Source of the DNA: Melastoma dodecandrum
Lineage: Eukaryota; Streptophyta; Magnoliopsida; Myrtales; Melastomataceae
DNA length: 64,000 bases
Reading direction: 5' to 3'
NCBI GenBank assembly: GCA_029817715.1
Contig: JARUPY010000387.1
Location: forward strand, 1,798,001-1,862,000
In this document: positions 23,119 to 34,560 of the stretch, in pieces
Layout of the letters: every line of letters starts with the position of its first letter
How positions within the stretch are numbered: position 1 is the first letter of the stretch
Notes under the pieces: generated by a model
The model's input: only the letters and a program-made list of their open reading frames with translations
The model's database searches: none
Told to the model about the DNA's origin: nothing
Position numbers and translations under genes: made by a program

Positions 23119-25047
23119 GACCAAACAACAAATGGATATTCAAATTTACTAGTTACAACCTGATGGTCAATTTTAAGAACTCTAAACAGATTCCACATTT
23201 TGGACGAGACTTGGCGATGTAACAACGAGGTCGAGGCATAGCAAATGCAGGGCTTTGCCGGCTTTTCTTCTCGACTGGCCCTACAAACTTTGCAAGGTCT
23301 GGACACAGAAAGTTCCTTCACATGTCGCCCCTGTCTTTTTCTTTGCATTGTTCCGACTAAAAAGACAAAATAGGAGGATGCGAACTAGGTAAAGCACTGG
23401 TTCAATTAAATGCTGCAACGCCACTGTCTACCCCATCTTGAGCGGTCTGGACCACATGTCGCATGATTGGCCTTGCCTCAGGACATGTCAATCTGGAAAG
23501 CTCCCTGCCAATGGACCATGCTCAGGTCGAACTACCTGTAACATGGTTGAGCGTTCACTTGATAGTTGAGAGTTGGGGAAATCAGACCGGCGATTAGGCC
23601 ATAGGACAACAAGTGGGGCGAATCAATCAATGTGGGGAATTCCTGGCACTGCTAACTCGTCACCCCCTTTTACGCTCAATCCTCGATAGCGAAACCATTC
23701 TAGAGTCAGCAACTTCTACATCACGCTAATCTGTTTTAGCCAGCGGCAGTAGTTCCCAATTTTAGTCGCTCGTTCCTGCGAATGTCGAGAATATTGAGTG
23801 CAGGGGGTTCTTATTCCCTTCTGAACATTATGCACAGTGTCTGCCAACTCGGGCTTTCAGTCCAATAATCCTCCAAGAGACGCACTTTCTCCAACCACAA
23901 TCCAGCTGAGACATAAATGAACCGACGGCGATTGAGATCTATGTATGGAGAAAATAACTCGTTCGATCAAGGAAAGTGTGGTCGAAACCGGAACTGCAAA
24001 AATATTAGCGCCATGATTCTTTTTCCCTGTGATAATTGAACTGACGGCGATTGAGATCTGCCATGGCATGCACATTGATTAGTCGGAACAGGCCGACTTC
24101 CTCGGATCAAACTGTTAGTGCCAGTTCTTAACCATTTAGCTAACTAAGCAACACAGTGTATCTATGTATGGCGCGCCTTCTCTTTCAGAAGAGGGTAACG
24201 GTTTGATCGCAGTTAGTAAGTACAGTGCATTGTGTTATGCTGCGACGTGCGAAAAAATCATATTTAATCGCGAAATTTGCTTACGAGGAACTGAAATTTA
24301 ATGAAACAAGCGATCGTCAAGTTATAGCCCGTATGAGATTTTTATTGATAAAACTGGTGGAAGTGGTAGGTGATATTTTGCCATCTTCATCACTTTCACA
24401 TTAAATGAGAACAGAGGAGCCAAAAGGGTCCGACGATGATGACGGTCGGAGGAACGTTACCTGCTTGTCCGCCCAACGGAGGAAGGTGACGTAACAGGAC
24501 AAAGACGATGACACGTCAATTAGGCCAGACGGGTAACTAACTCAACATATGATGGTGCCAAAACAGTTGTTCTTATCCGTTTGATGATAAGCTAAAGGAT
24601 GAAACATAAGTTCTCACTCGTTCGGCAAGGTTCATGTCGCGGCGGCTGGACTCTCGTAGATGAGTGCTATAGCAGTCCCCACATGTTTCCGCCCTTTGGG
24701 ACTTCTCCCTTCTTCACATGTTCATGGATGGCTACTCCCAGATCTTAATTGAGCGCTGCACTTCCTAAGCGACAGTCGCATAGATTAAACACGAGACATT
24801 ATGTGACGAAACCGCCGCATCGAACCGCTGCGACGGACACAGATGTTGTCTTTAAGTTTGCTCACTTCACAGTTCGATTCACATTTATGATTTTTCTTCG
24901 AAGAGTGAGCGCATCGTGGTACGTACGACACAAACGTTGTAAGTTTCTCTCCTCCCACCCAACCACTTTTTAATCCTCGGGGATGATATTGAGAGCTTTA
25001 GTTGCCCTTAAATTGGCCCACGTTAGTCATTTCCAAACCATCAAGGA
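23119..25047. other. Gene-free stretch between the retroelement and CER1 copy C
   Basis: No exon chain is recognised. A 17-nt direct repeat GACGGCGATTGAGATCT occurs at 23924-23940 and 24043-24059. The promoter of CER1 copy C should lie in the last few hundred bases, but I see no clear TATA box. Confidence 0.45.
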
Positions 25048-27880
25048 ATGGCAACGAAGCCAGGAATCCTCACAGCTTGGCCGTGGTCGCCCCTCGGGAG
25101 CTTCAAGGCATCTCTACTATACTTGTTTTGACGATGATGATTCTCGACGGGTTGATTTGATCTTGTTTCGATCTCTGATCCCGTCTGTTTGATTACCTTG
25201 TCTCGTTCCTTAGTACGTGATTTTGGCACCATGGGCTGCTCGCGGGATACACCAGTTTGTTTCCAGAGGGGAAGGCAAGAGGGACCTCGGATTGTTTCTC
25301 ATCTTCCCGTTCCTCCTCCTCAGGATGATCCACAACCAGGTTTGGATGTCGGTTTCTCGTTACCGGACCGCCATTGGGAACAACCTGATCATCGACAGGG
25401 GCATCGAGTTCGAACAAGTTGACCGTGAGAGCAACTGGTTTGGAGATGATACAGCGATGTTCCTCTGTTTTGTGGTTTTGGAAGCGTAGTTGATTTTAGG
25501 AAGGTGATTTTACAGGGACGACCAGATCCTGCTCAACGGAATCCTGTTCTACATCGGACACGAGGCTGTCCCCCAGGGCCATAGACTCCCGGTGTGGAGG
25601 ACCGACGGCGTGGTCATCACCGTTCTGCTGCATTCCCTCGTGGTGGAGTTTCTGTACTACTGGCTGCACCGCGCGTTGCATCACCACTTCCTATACTCCC
25701 GCTACCACTCGCACCACCACTCTTCAATCGTCACCGAGCCCATCACTTGTGAGTCCATCCATCGTTCCCCAGACTTTGTTTGTCTGTTCATTTGACAGGC
25801 CAATGAGGTTTCTTTTCCTTCATGTCACAGCGGTGATCCATCCGTTTGCGGAGCACTTGTCCTACTTCTTCCTGTTCGCGATTCCCCTGTACACAACAGT
25901 AGTAACAGGGACGGCCTCCATCGTGTCGTTGGCGGGATACATCATGTACATCGACTTCATGAACAACATGGGCCACTGCAACTTCGAGGTCGTCCCTGAG
26001 CAGCTCTTCACCTTGTTCCCGCCACTCAAGTATCTCATGTACACCCCATCGTGAGTAGCAGCAACACACCCTTCACTACTTTAAAAACTTTGTGTGTTCT
26101 TCACGAATTCCACCTGTTTGTCTAACTACCATGACCACCTAACAACCAGTCCCTAAAGTCCGATTCATGCTTCTTTTATATCATTTTAATACTAAAATGC
26201 TGCGATCTCGTGTCGAAGCCAAAAGTGGTCTGCTCTCGACGTCCCGAACATCCGTGAATGCATCTGTTGTTGTTATATAGACGCATAACTAATATGTTCC
26301 TGTGAAAGCAGATTCCACTCCCTGCACCATACCCAGTTCCGGACCAACTACAGCCTCTTCATGCCGCTTTACGATTACATCTATGGGACAGCTGATGTGT
26401 CGTCTGATCGCCTCTACAAGGAGTCTCTAATGAGGGAACAGGACTACCCCGACGTCGTCCACCTGACTCACCTCACTACCCTAGAGTCCATCTATCACCT
26501 CCGCCTCATGTTCTCTTCCCTGGCGTCCCGCCCATACTCGAAAGTCCCGTACCTCGTGCTGATGTGGCCCCTGACGTTGGGTTCCATCCCATTTACATGG
26601 CTTCATGACCGCTGTTTCATCCTCGAGAAGAACACGTTCGGGAAACTTCGCCTGCAAACGTGGGTGGTCCCCCGATTCAATGTACAGGTATAAAAGTTCA
26701 GCATCACAAAAACAGTCGGTTCGCTAATGGTCATGGATATTCAATTTTTTGGTACTTCGCGATGTTGTTAGTATTTGTTGGAGTGGAAAAGGCAAGCCAT
26801 CAACGAAATTATAGAAGAGGCGATACTCGAGGCGGATAAGAAAGGAGTGAAAGTTCTTAGCTTGGGTCTTCGAAATCAGGCAAGTTCCTATTCAGCTGAC
26901 ACTGTAGTGTATCCTTCCATACTCGCTCGCTCAAGTTTCTTTGTTTCAGGGAGAGGAGTTGAATAGGAACGGAGAGCTATATCTCGAGAAGCACAGCTAC
27001 AAGCTGAGGGTCAATCTCGTGGACGGAAGCAGCCTGGCTGCAGCAATTGTCTTGAACGCCATCCCAAAGGGGATGACACAGGTGCTTGTACGAGGGAACC
27101 TCAACAAGGTCGCCCTTGCAGTCGCACGTTCGTTATGCGAGAAAGGAATCCGGGTAGAAACTATTCTTGCTTGATTCTGCATTCTTTTGTTTCGAGATAA
27201 CAGAAGGAACGTGGCTGCTCTGTTGTGAAATCGTAGGTTGCTGTGGCTCGTGAAGCCGACTATGAGAAGATCAGGGGAAGCCTCCATGGGGAACATTGTG
27301 TGAGCAACTGCATTCTTTCGAAAACAAATTCTCAGAAGGTAACAAATTGAATACTGTCATTGGATAGAGGTTATGGCTTTGGACTTGAGGTGATCTGAAC
27401 CTGATTCCTCGCGTGTTATGGCAGGTATGGGTGGTGGGAGATAGGCTCACCGAGGAAGACCAGTCAAAGGCACGCGAGGGGACTCTGTTCATTCCCTTCT
27501 CGCAGTTCCCTCCAAAACACAAGCGCAAGGACTGCGTCTACTACACGACCCCGGCGATGATCGTTCCGTCATCTATGAAGAACGTGCACTCTTGCGAGGT
27601 AAGCCCATCATTCCCTGTGCATATACGATCGATATCCATTCGAATCTTATGATTTCACGCATTTTCTTACTGTCGGCTGTTCTTCGGCAAGAACTGGCTG
27701 TCAAGGAGGGTGATGAGCGCGTGGAGGGTGGCAGGCATCGTCCACGCTCTTGAAGGCTGGAGCTTTAACGAGTGCGGCAGCACTGCCGCCGTGCTTGACA
27801 TCGACAAAGCCTGGGAAGCCTCTCTCATACACGGGTTCCGGCCGCTTCCGGCCCCAGCCGCCTTGGGTTCGTTACCATGA
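25048..27880 (+). CDS. CER1: CER1-like very-long-chain aldehyde decarbonylase, tandem copy C (intact)
   Basis: Ten exons (25048-25107, 25214-25437, 25516-25748, 25831-26050, 26312-26687, 26772-26879, 26950-27153, 27237-27338, 27425-27598, 27692-27880) give 629 aa in one frame. Iron-ligand histidines are H146-x3-H150, HSHHH at 159-163 and HSLHH at 248-252. The C-terminal WAX2 domain shows VLSLGLRNQGEELNRNGELY, LFIPFSQFPPK and VHSCENWLSRR. Exon 6 keeps the family form YLLEWKRQAINEIIEEAILE, so this copy is closer to canonical CER1 than copy A. Two introns start with GC: intron 1 (TTCAAG|GCATCT, 25108) and intron 6 (AATCAG|GCAAGT, 26880). The paralog uses GT at both positions. The role, cuticular alkane formation with CER3 in the endoplasmic reticulum, is inferred from the family. 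Confidence 0.92.
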
Positions 27881-29336
27881 TAGTCTCGGCCCCAGGCCCA
27901 AAGTAATAGCACAGGCGGCTCCAGTGGGCCTTATCATTTGGGCCTTTCTGTTACCAAGATGAATTTTGGGCCTTGTCAAAGGTCCAAGCCCATTTTACTT
28001 CATGACTTGTTCGTTCAGTACATTGGCTATCGTCATGTTTCCCGCTGCCATTAACTTCAACCAAAGTACAACCTAGGAGATTATCCCCAGCAGTTGTCCA
28101 AAACGACCAACGTCTTCCTCGACCGTCTTGCAGTGGAGGCTCGTTATCGAAAATGCAACATGTGGAGCACATCAACAATCCATTAGACGCAGATTAATCG
28201 TCAAGTCCTGGGAAAATTGTTTCATATTCTTAGATTTCTATCTCGCGAAGCTTCACCAAGGGAAATGGTCTAACCGATGCTTGAATTTCACGCGGTAGTA
28301 GTCACTTGTCATAACGTTAAGGAAATGATCCACTCTGCACTTATCCCTTGTAAATATTCATCGCAGTGGGTTCTTAAACAAGAGCTTGGTGCATAGTTCA
28401 GTCAAGAATTACATAAACGCTAAACATGATGAACACTCATGTGGATCGAAGCTGGAGAGCCTACTGACAAACCATCGGTAAAACACAAACACTATGCCTT
28501 GGTGAGCGCCTCATCGAGAAATGCTCGATTGTCTCGTCATTAGTTGACTCATGGGGTTTCAGTTTGCTAACCGGTGATTATATCAAAGAAATCGTCTGGC
28601 AAGATCGACGCAGATGGCTGTTGTTTCATAGTGCTCGACAGCTATGATGTGTGCCATTTTCTCTCTCTCTCTCTCTCTCTCGAAACACCATACACATTGT
28701 CAAGCATCACACCTAATAACTAAGACAAAACTCCTATTTATAGATGGGCTTTACAGGCCTTTGTGACAGGCCAGGGCTTTTTACTACTTAATTGGGCCTT
28801 GACTTGTATTGCTCTTCCCCTTGGTCCTTTCCTAAAGGGAAAAGGGGAAAAAAAAGAAGACAGCAAAAACGCCCGTACAGAGAGCATCTCCGGCGAATGG
28901 CATTGCCGGACGTTCGGCCAGGATGATGAAGTTCCTCTACCGGCCGCTGTAGAGAGCATCTCCGGTAGTATTAGTCGCCGGAGGCTGCCAGCACCACGTA
29001 ACTACTACTACTGCATCATGAAGAAACATATAAGGTTGAAAATAAGATTGTATTAAGAGGATATCCCCTCTTCACCTGGGAAAAAAAAAAGGGCAGTAGT
29101 ACAGCGATCGCGCGGCACGGCGGTTGTCGACACGGGATTTATGTAAGACTCACACATGGACGAGCGGTCATGAAAACATGGAACGCAACATGAAAGAGGG
29201 AAAACGAACTTTGCCGGCACAAGTTCGGTATCGTTATTTTGTATTCTTAAAAGATGCAGCAGGGAACAGAGTCTTTGGGTGGGTGGTGGGGTGGGGGACT
29301 GTTACATAGGCAGACGCCAAACACGAACTCATCCCA
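27881..29336. other. Gene-free stretch with a site II cluster and a CT microsatellite
   Basis: Positions 27885-28000 hold repeated GGCCCA/TGGGCC motifs. A (CT)10 run lies at 28661-28680. AGAGCATCTCCGG occurs twice near 28879 and 28953. No exon chain is recognised. Confidence 0.45.
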
Positions 29337-29660
29337 TCAACAATGAGAGGGCGCCCCTTTGATCCTGCAATTCTTTGGGAGCTTCAGGGCGAGGTCTATG
29401 TCGATGCGGAAGATCTTTACCAAGGGGGAGCTCTTATACTGGCAAAAGCAAGTGAGGTTGTGGACCGGCCTTATCGCATCGCAGCACCCCGGCGTGGGCA
29501 ATGTATTATTGGTTGTCCTGACCGCAGGCAGGCAACTGAATAAGCCGGGAACGGTGACCCCACAGATCGTCGGCACATCTGAATCAACACCAATAGCGAA
29601 GATTGCTACCATAACAGTGACCACGGGCAGCATTATCTTCAAAGCCGAGGATGCCTTCAT
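29337..29660 (-). CDS. DIR1-like non-specific lipid-transfer protein (LTP2 class)
   Basis: A single exon of 107 aa. Residues 1 to about 27 form a hydrophobic signal peptide (MLPVVTVMVAIFAIGV core). The mature part has the eight-cysteine motif C33-x9-C43-x15-C59C60-x10-C71-x-C73-x24-C98-x8-C107. The segment CFCQYKSSPL and the C-terminal LPKNCRIKGAPSHC resemble DIR1 (At5g48485), a secreted lipid-binding protein needed for systemic acquired resistance. The name is by similarity; I cannot separate DIR1 from its paralogs without a tree. A TATA-like TATTTAAA on minus at 29754-29747 stands 87 nt before the ATG. Its position near the CER1 genes is suggestive for surface lipids but is not evidence of a shared role. 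Confidence 0.85.
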   Translation of the reverse strand: MKASSALKIMLPVVTVMVAIFAIGVDSDVPTICGVTVPGLFSCLPAVRTTNNTLPTPGCCDAIRPVHNLTCFCQYKSSPLVKIFRIDIDLALKLPKNCRIKGAPSHC

Positions 29661-29746
29661 CGTTTCTCACAACCGAGGACAGAATGGTCTTCTCTTGCTC
29701 GATGGGAAGGAGTTCGAGCTTGATCTGTATACACGAGATGAGGGCG

Positions 29747-29754
29747 TTTAAATA
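29747..29754 (-). promoter_or_regulatory. TATA-like box of the DIR1-like gene
   Basis: TATTTAAA on the minus strand, 87 nt upstream of the start codon at 29660. Confidence 0.4.
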
Positions 29755-29760
29755 GAGAGG

Positions 29761-30480
29761 ACTTTCTTTGTCGGATTCTTGTTAAGCCCTCCTGTTATGT
29801 CTGAATAATCGAAGTTTTTGCTTTGTACGACAGCCATTAAAAACTTGTTTGTACGCTGGCAACAATATTTCCGACATGATCAAGACGATTAACAAACGTG
29901 AGATTTATGATGCATTGTTGCTGAGGACCGTGATTAATCAAGATAGAAGCTGAGGAAGACGTTTTACAGTTAATAGGCAGGGTTCTTACATTGCTGTTAA
30001 CTACCTCTCGTGGTCATGTGGCGTCTGCAAAAATGTAATCGACCGCGCGGTTGCTTCTCTGAGTTGAGACCAAGCTCCCTTATGTGTAAGTGCTTGATTG
30101 ATTCCCCAACTTGAAAGCCTAATTATTATTAGTCTTAGCTTTTCCTTGAGTTGTTTAGCGAACATTAACGACTTGCGCCTTTGAGAAGGAGATTGCAAGT
30201 ACCCATGGCATTCTCGTGGGATAAAGTTTTGTATGCTGTCGGATTTTGTCAGGACCCATGGCTGGGATGAAGGCGATGACGGATTACCCAAGGAAATGGA
30301 ATTTTTAGATTGTTGCTACGTTCACCTAATCCATCTGTGCTTCGACAGATGCAAGTCGAAGTGCGAATTGTCAGTCGACTTAAGCGATAAGGACTTCGAA
30401 GTTAAGGAAGTAACAATGGCGAAAGAAGTCTTCCATTGGGGCACAGGCATTGTTGCACTCTTCTTTTCATAGGCACTAAG
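29761..30480. other. Gene-free stretch upstream of the DIR1-like gene
   Basis: No exon chain, RNA gene or repeat recognised; short open frames lack family features. Confidence 0.45.
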
Positions 30481-30632
30481 GGGCGTTTGGTTTGCGGAAT
30501 GAGAAAGAGAATGGAATAACGAATGAAGAAAGGAAATGATCATTCTCTTTTCTTACCAAAGGAATGCATTTTTATTCATTGTCATGCTTGGTTAGCTTTA
30601 AATGAGGCGGACTGTCCTCAAACCAAACGCCC
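30481..30632. mobile_element. Short MITE-like element with 14-bp terminal inverted repeats
   Basis: GGGCGTTTGGTTTG (30481-30494) and CAAACCAAACGCCC (30619-30632) are perfect inverted repeats around a 124-bp AT-rich, non-coding core. This terminus is common in plant MITEs. Flanks (actaag on the left, agtaag on the right) suggest an imperfect target duplication. The superfamily is uncertain. Confidence 0.65.
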
Positions 30633-30808
30633 AGTAAGTACTAAGAGACAAATGAAATCGACAACTCACCTAGACAATATACACGAACAATGAAAAGTAG
30701 AATTTGGCCCTCTCGATAGTAGCTAAGTCATATTTTCACAAAGAGAATTCGCTCACATTCTATCATATGAATAATATATATATATAAACAAAGAAACACC
30801 TGAAGACC

Positions 30809-33800
30809 TCATCGAGCCCAGGAGACGGAGTCGATCTCGTCCCTCGCGGCCTTGTACAGCTCGAGCCTCTTCGCGCACTGCAGCCTCCTCTCCATCAAGG
30901 TGGGATCCTCATCCAACAGTTGTCCCAGTTGCTTACCCTGAGACGATTTTGGCATACTTCGGTAAGAATTTATTTGTTTCCACGAGAATCAACTAAGAGA
31001 AACCTTCATAAAAAGGCAAGGTGTACGAACTTCTCTTCTCCCAATCTGTGTGTAGAAGTGGTTTAGCAACGACTGCTTTGCCTCCTTCACTTGACAGTAC
31101 ACCACGGCCTTTGGTATTGTGTTCTTGAGTGTCTCGGCAACCATCCTTACATAAGATGAGACGTTCGAAGCTATTCTCCGGAAGTGACCCTCGTGATACC
31201 TATCCGTGGTAGATGCCGCTGGGTTTCCACCCTTATCCACTTCTTGCGGAAGCCTGCGGAAGAAGTCCACAGTGAGATACGAGGACTCCATGTCCACAAG
31301 GCGGATTACGGTCTTCTTGCCCTCATCACGGAACTTCTCCAAAGCCTCATTCGCTGCACCAGCTATTTCCCCTTGAAGTGTAGGGAAACGTCTCAGCTCC
31401 TGCTCCAGAATATCAAAAAGTAAGTGAGCCCACTTCGAAAGAAGAAAAGGAAAAAAGAATCAACAATCTGACTTCCATTCAACAAATAATGCACTTGCCT
31501 GAGTTTCACTAATCGACTTCCGGACAAGTTCTTTCAAGACGAAATGCACCTGCAATACAATATAATTTGTTATATCAAGGTAAGAGTCAATTGAACACAT
31601 AAATCAGCAAATTACAAATGCAAATGTAGCCTACAGCATCTACTGAAGCTTCAGCTGGGCCTCGAAAGTAGTTCAACGAACTCTCAATTAGTCTTCTGTA
31701 ACCTTGTTCAGGAGCAATCAAGTGAGGCTGGTACCCATCGGCCTCAGAGACTACCTTTCTCACATTTTGGACAGACAGATGACGATCAAATGGAAGTTTC
31801 CGCAAAGCAGCTGGGAGTTGGTTGTCAAAAACTCCATAGATTCGATCACCTCCAGGCCGCCTTCAGACAAACAAAACAAAGCAACCCTTGCTCAATATAT
31901 CACATAAGTTACATCACAAGGATTAAGGTAGAGAGATCATCCGCCCAACATTAAGTCTTACCCGCCTTCCAAATGCTCCTTGAAAACCTTGTCAAATGCC
32001 CGACAAAGCTCCAAAATTGTGTACAACTGAGCCTACAAACAAGAAAAAGAAAATAACTTTGCCACCCATGTACATACAAACTATAAAAGAAAATACTTTC
32101 AAAGAAGAAAAGACTTATCAACCCATAGTACAAAATACTAGGAAACTTACCCCAGCATCAACACCAATAGGTCTACCAAGGTGATCCATCTCTGATTCCA
32201 GCTCATCGATGCTTTTATTAATCAAGGAGGTGATGCTTGGTATGCGTGCCCTGATGACGGACTCCAAATGCTGAAACAAGTTGGTGTTATCATGAAAAAT
32301 TCAACCAAATTGTAAGCAGAATGACGCCAGATAATCAAATCAACAGACCTTTGAGAGAAGTTGTGCCAGGTACTCCGAGCCCATTTTGTTGGCCAAGTGT
32401 CCGTAATCGGGACTTGTTGCAAAATACTCCCGTTCCTTACGCCTTGCGACAATCATATCCACGTTTTTATTGATATCTGCCTGTGACCGATTCACAATAC
32501 CCACCCAAGGATGTTGTAACCTGTAAGATCTTCCTTCGAGAACCTATCCATCAGGGGGCACCAATTAGTGAGAAAATCAAAAGATTTCTGCCACAGAACT
32601 GTAAATATGGGAAAGGCGATTCCATCACATTCATCCCGTCACAAATTCTCCTAGCTTCTAATGAATCCAGAGAACAAGCTTTCATATAAAAGTTTCTGAA
32701 ACATCAGTTTAGAGCATCCTAGAACTGAACTACTACTAAACTCGATTTTCAGAATGCTACGCACTAAAAAACACACACGAGAGAGAAAGAGTGAGCTTAC
32801 TTCTAGAGCATTGGTTCCTTTGTCCATCAGGTCTAGCTTGGTTAGGACTCCAAAAGTCCTGTCACCTGATTATATGATATCCTTGAGAAATACACAACGG
32901 GTAAATTATTTTGAAAGGGAAAATCTGGAAACCACAGTCTACTCTACCAGAGGGATCCACTTCTCTAGCAAGTTTGATGGCATCGGATGTGGCAATATCT
33001 TGATTAGCAGGGGAAATCGCCAGTATGATACAATTAGGCTGCAAGAGCAAATCCATATTACGATCCACTATGAGCAAGATTATATTGCACTCATTTTAGA
33101 GAGACAGCTAATAAACAGAGCATGAAGACGGAATAAAAGCCGAAGCAGTTGAAGTTAAGCATTGGAAAACTGTTTCGAATACTTTTTCATACTTTCATTA
33201 CATCAAAAAGAAAGGAAGGAAAAGAAAAGAAAGGTAGGCCGAAAGCAAGAAGAAAAATAATCAGTTTTTAGCATGGTAAAACGATCAAAACCTACAGAAA
33301 AAAATTTCAGGCCGACAACAATTTAAAGCATAATAATGGGAGCTAATGAAAGACAACGCACATATCAATTCCAATACACCGCAGAAGGAGACAAAACCAA
33401 TGTAACATCCCAATTCTTTTCAGTGGTGAATTTCATGTGCATTTAACTAGACACAGACAAGCAAATTTCAGAACTTGAGGATCACATTACCTTATCCACG
33501 TAAGATCGAACCATGGTCTCGATGTCTTGCACGATACTTTCAGGCTGACCCTCTGGTGAAGAAAAGAACCAACTTAGAGAGTAGAAACTAACCCGGAACT
33601 GCACAGAGGTGAATAGAAACTTACCAACAGCAACCTTTGTCAACCCAGGTAAATCAATCAGGGTCAAATTGACGACTGCGATGAAAAGGGAAAAAACCAG
33701 AAAGAAGTGAAACGAGGCACCTAGTAATTGTAAATCAATGACAAAGGATTGTGGTAGCTTTCAGCACGAGCTCAGAGACAACCCAGGGTGCCATTACCAT

Positions 33801-34560
33801 TGGGAGAATAAATGCTAAGATGGATGGGAACAGGTGAAATCTGCTTTGTCCTCCCCGTGACTCGGTCGGTTTCATCCTGAATTTCCTGTCTAACAAGGGC
33901 TGCAGCACAAAAAAAAAAAACGAGGAAAAATCAATCTGTCTCATGGGGGGAACCAAAGCTATTCAGCAGCTCGTGAACCTAATTAAGTTTATCGGGAGCA
34001 ACAAAATTCCTGGAGATAAATGCGGATAATCGGACAGCAAGAGTCCAAAAAGCAAAAAGAACGAGGAGCTCACAGAAATCGGAGAACCTCCGCTTAGGGA
34101 GATGAAGGAATTCGGCGTATTCCTGAGAGCCGTCCTGGGTCTTGTGAAGCTGCAGAACCAGCGGCCTCCGCGTGACGATACCTACCACCAAAGAGAAGTG
34201 AATATCATTGGATCAATAACCCGCAACAAACGATGAGAAACCCTGGGGAAGAATAATCTCAGCAAACCGGATCCTCGGGGGAGGAAATCCCTCCCAACGA
34301 TGCTCTCCAGTACCGACGACTTCCCCGAACTCTGCAGATTGAGAAAGAAACAAAAATTCAGGCGATCAAAAGGAGAATTCATGAAGGAGGAGGACGGTGG
34401 GAGGGAGGGAAGGGGGGACCTGGCCACCGACGACGGCGACGGAGGGGAGGGCTTCCCAGAGGGAGGAGAAGGTGGAGTCGCCGCCGCCGTAGTCGCCGAG
34501 CATGGTGCAGGCTCGCTGAATCCTGTTGACGAGGCCGATGAGGCTCTCCATGGTGGTCAT
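30809..34560 (-). CDS. DRP1E: Dynamin-related protein 1 (DRP1, DRP1C/D/E group)
   Basis: Fifteen exons on minus (34560-34420, 34331-34268, 34181-34074, 33899-33798, 33675-33625, 33552-33491, 33038-32948, 32865-32801, 32543-32349, 32270-32151, 32032-31962, 31860-31635, 31549-31499, 31399-31031, 30937-30809) give 614 aa without a break. The GTPase domain shows the P-loop GGQSSGKSS (45-53), DLPG and TKLD. Middle and GED regions follow ([24 protein letters not shown]). There is no PH or proline-rich domain, as in plant DRP1. DRP1 proteins act in clathrin-mediated endocytosis, cell-plate formation and membrane remodelling. Intron 13 starts with GC (ACTCAG|GCAAGTGC, 31498). The start [15 protein letters not shown] is the family start; the D-versus-E label needs a tree. 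Confidence 0.93.
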
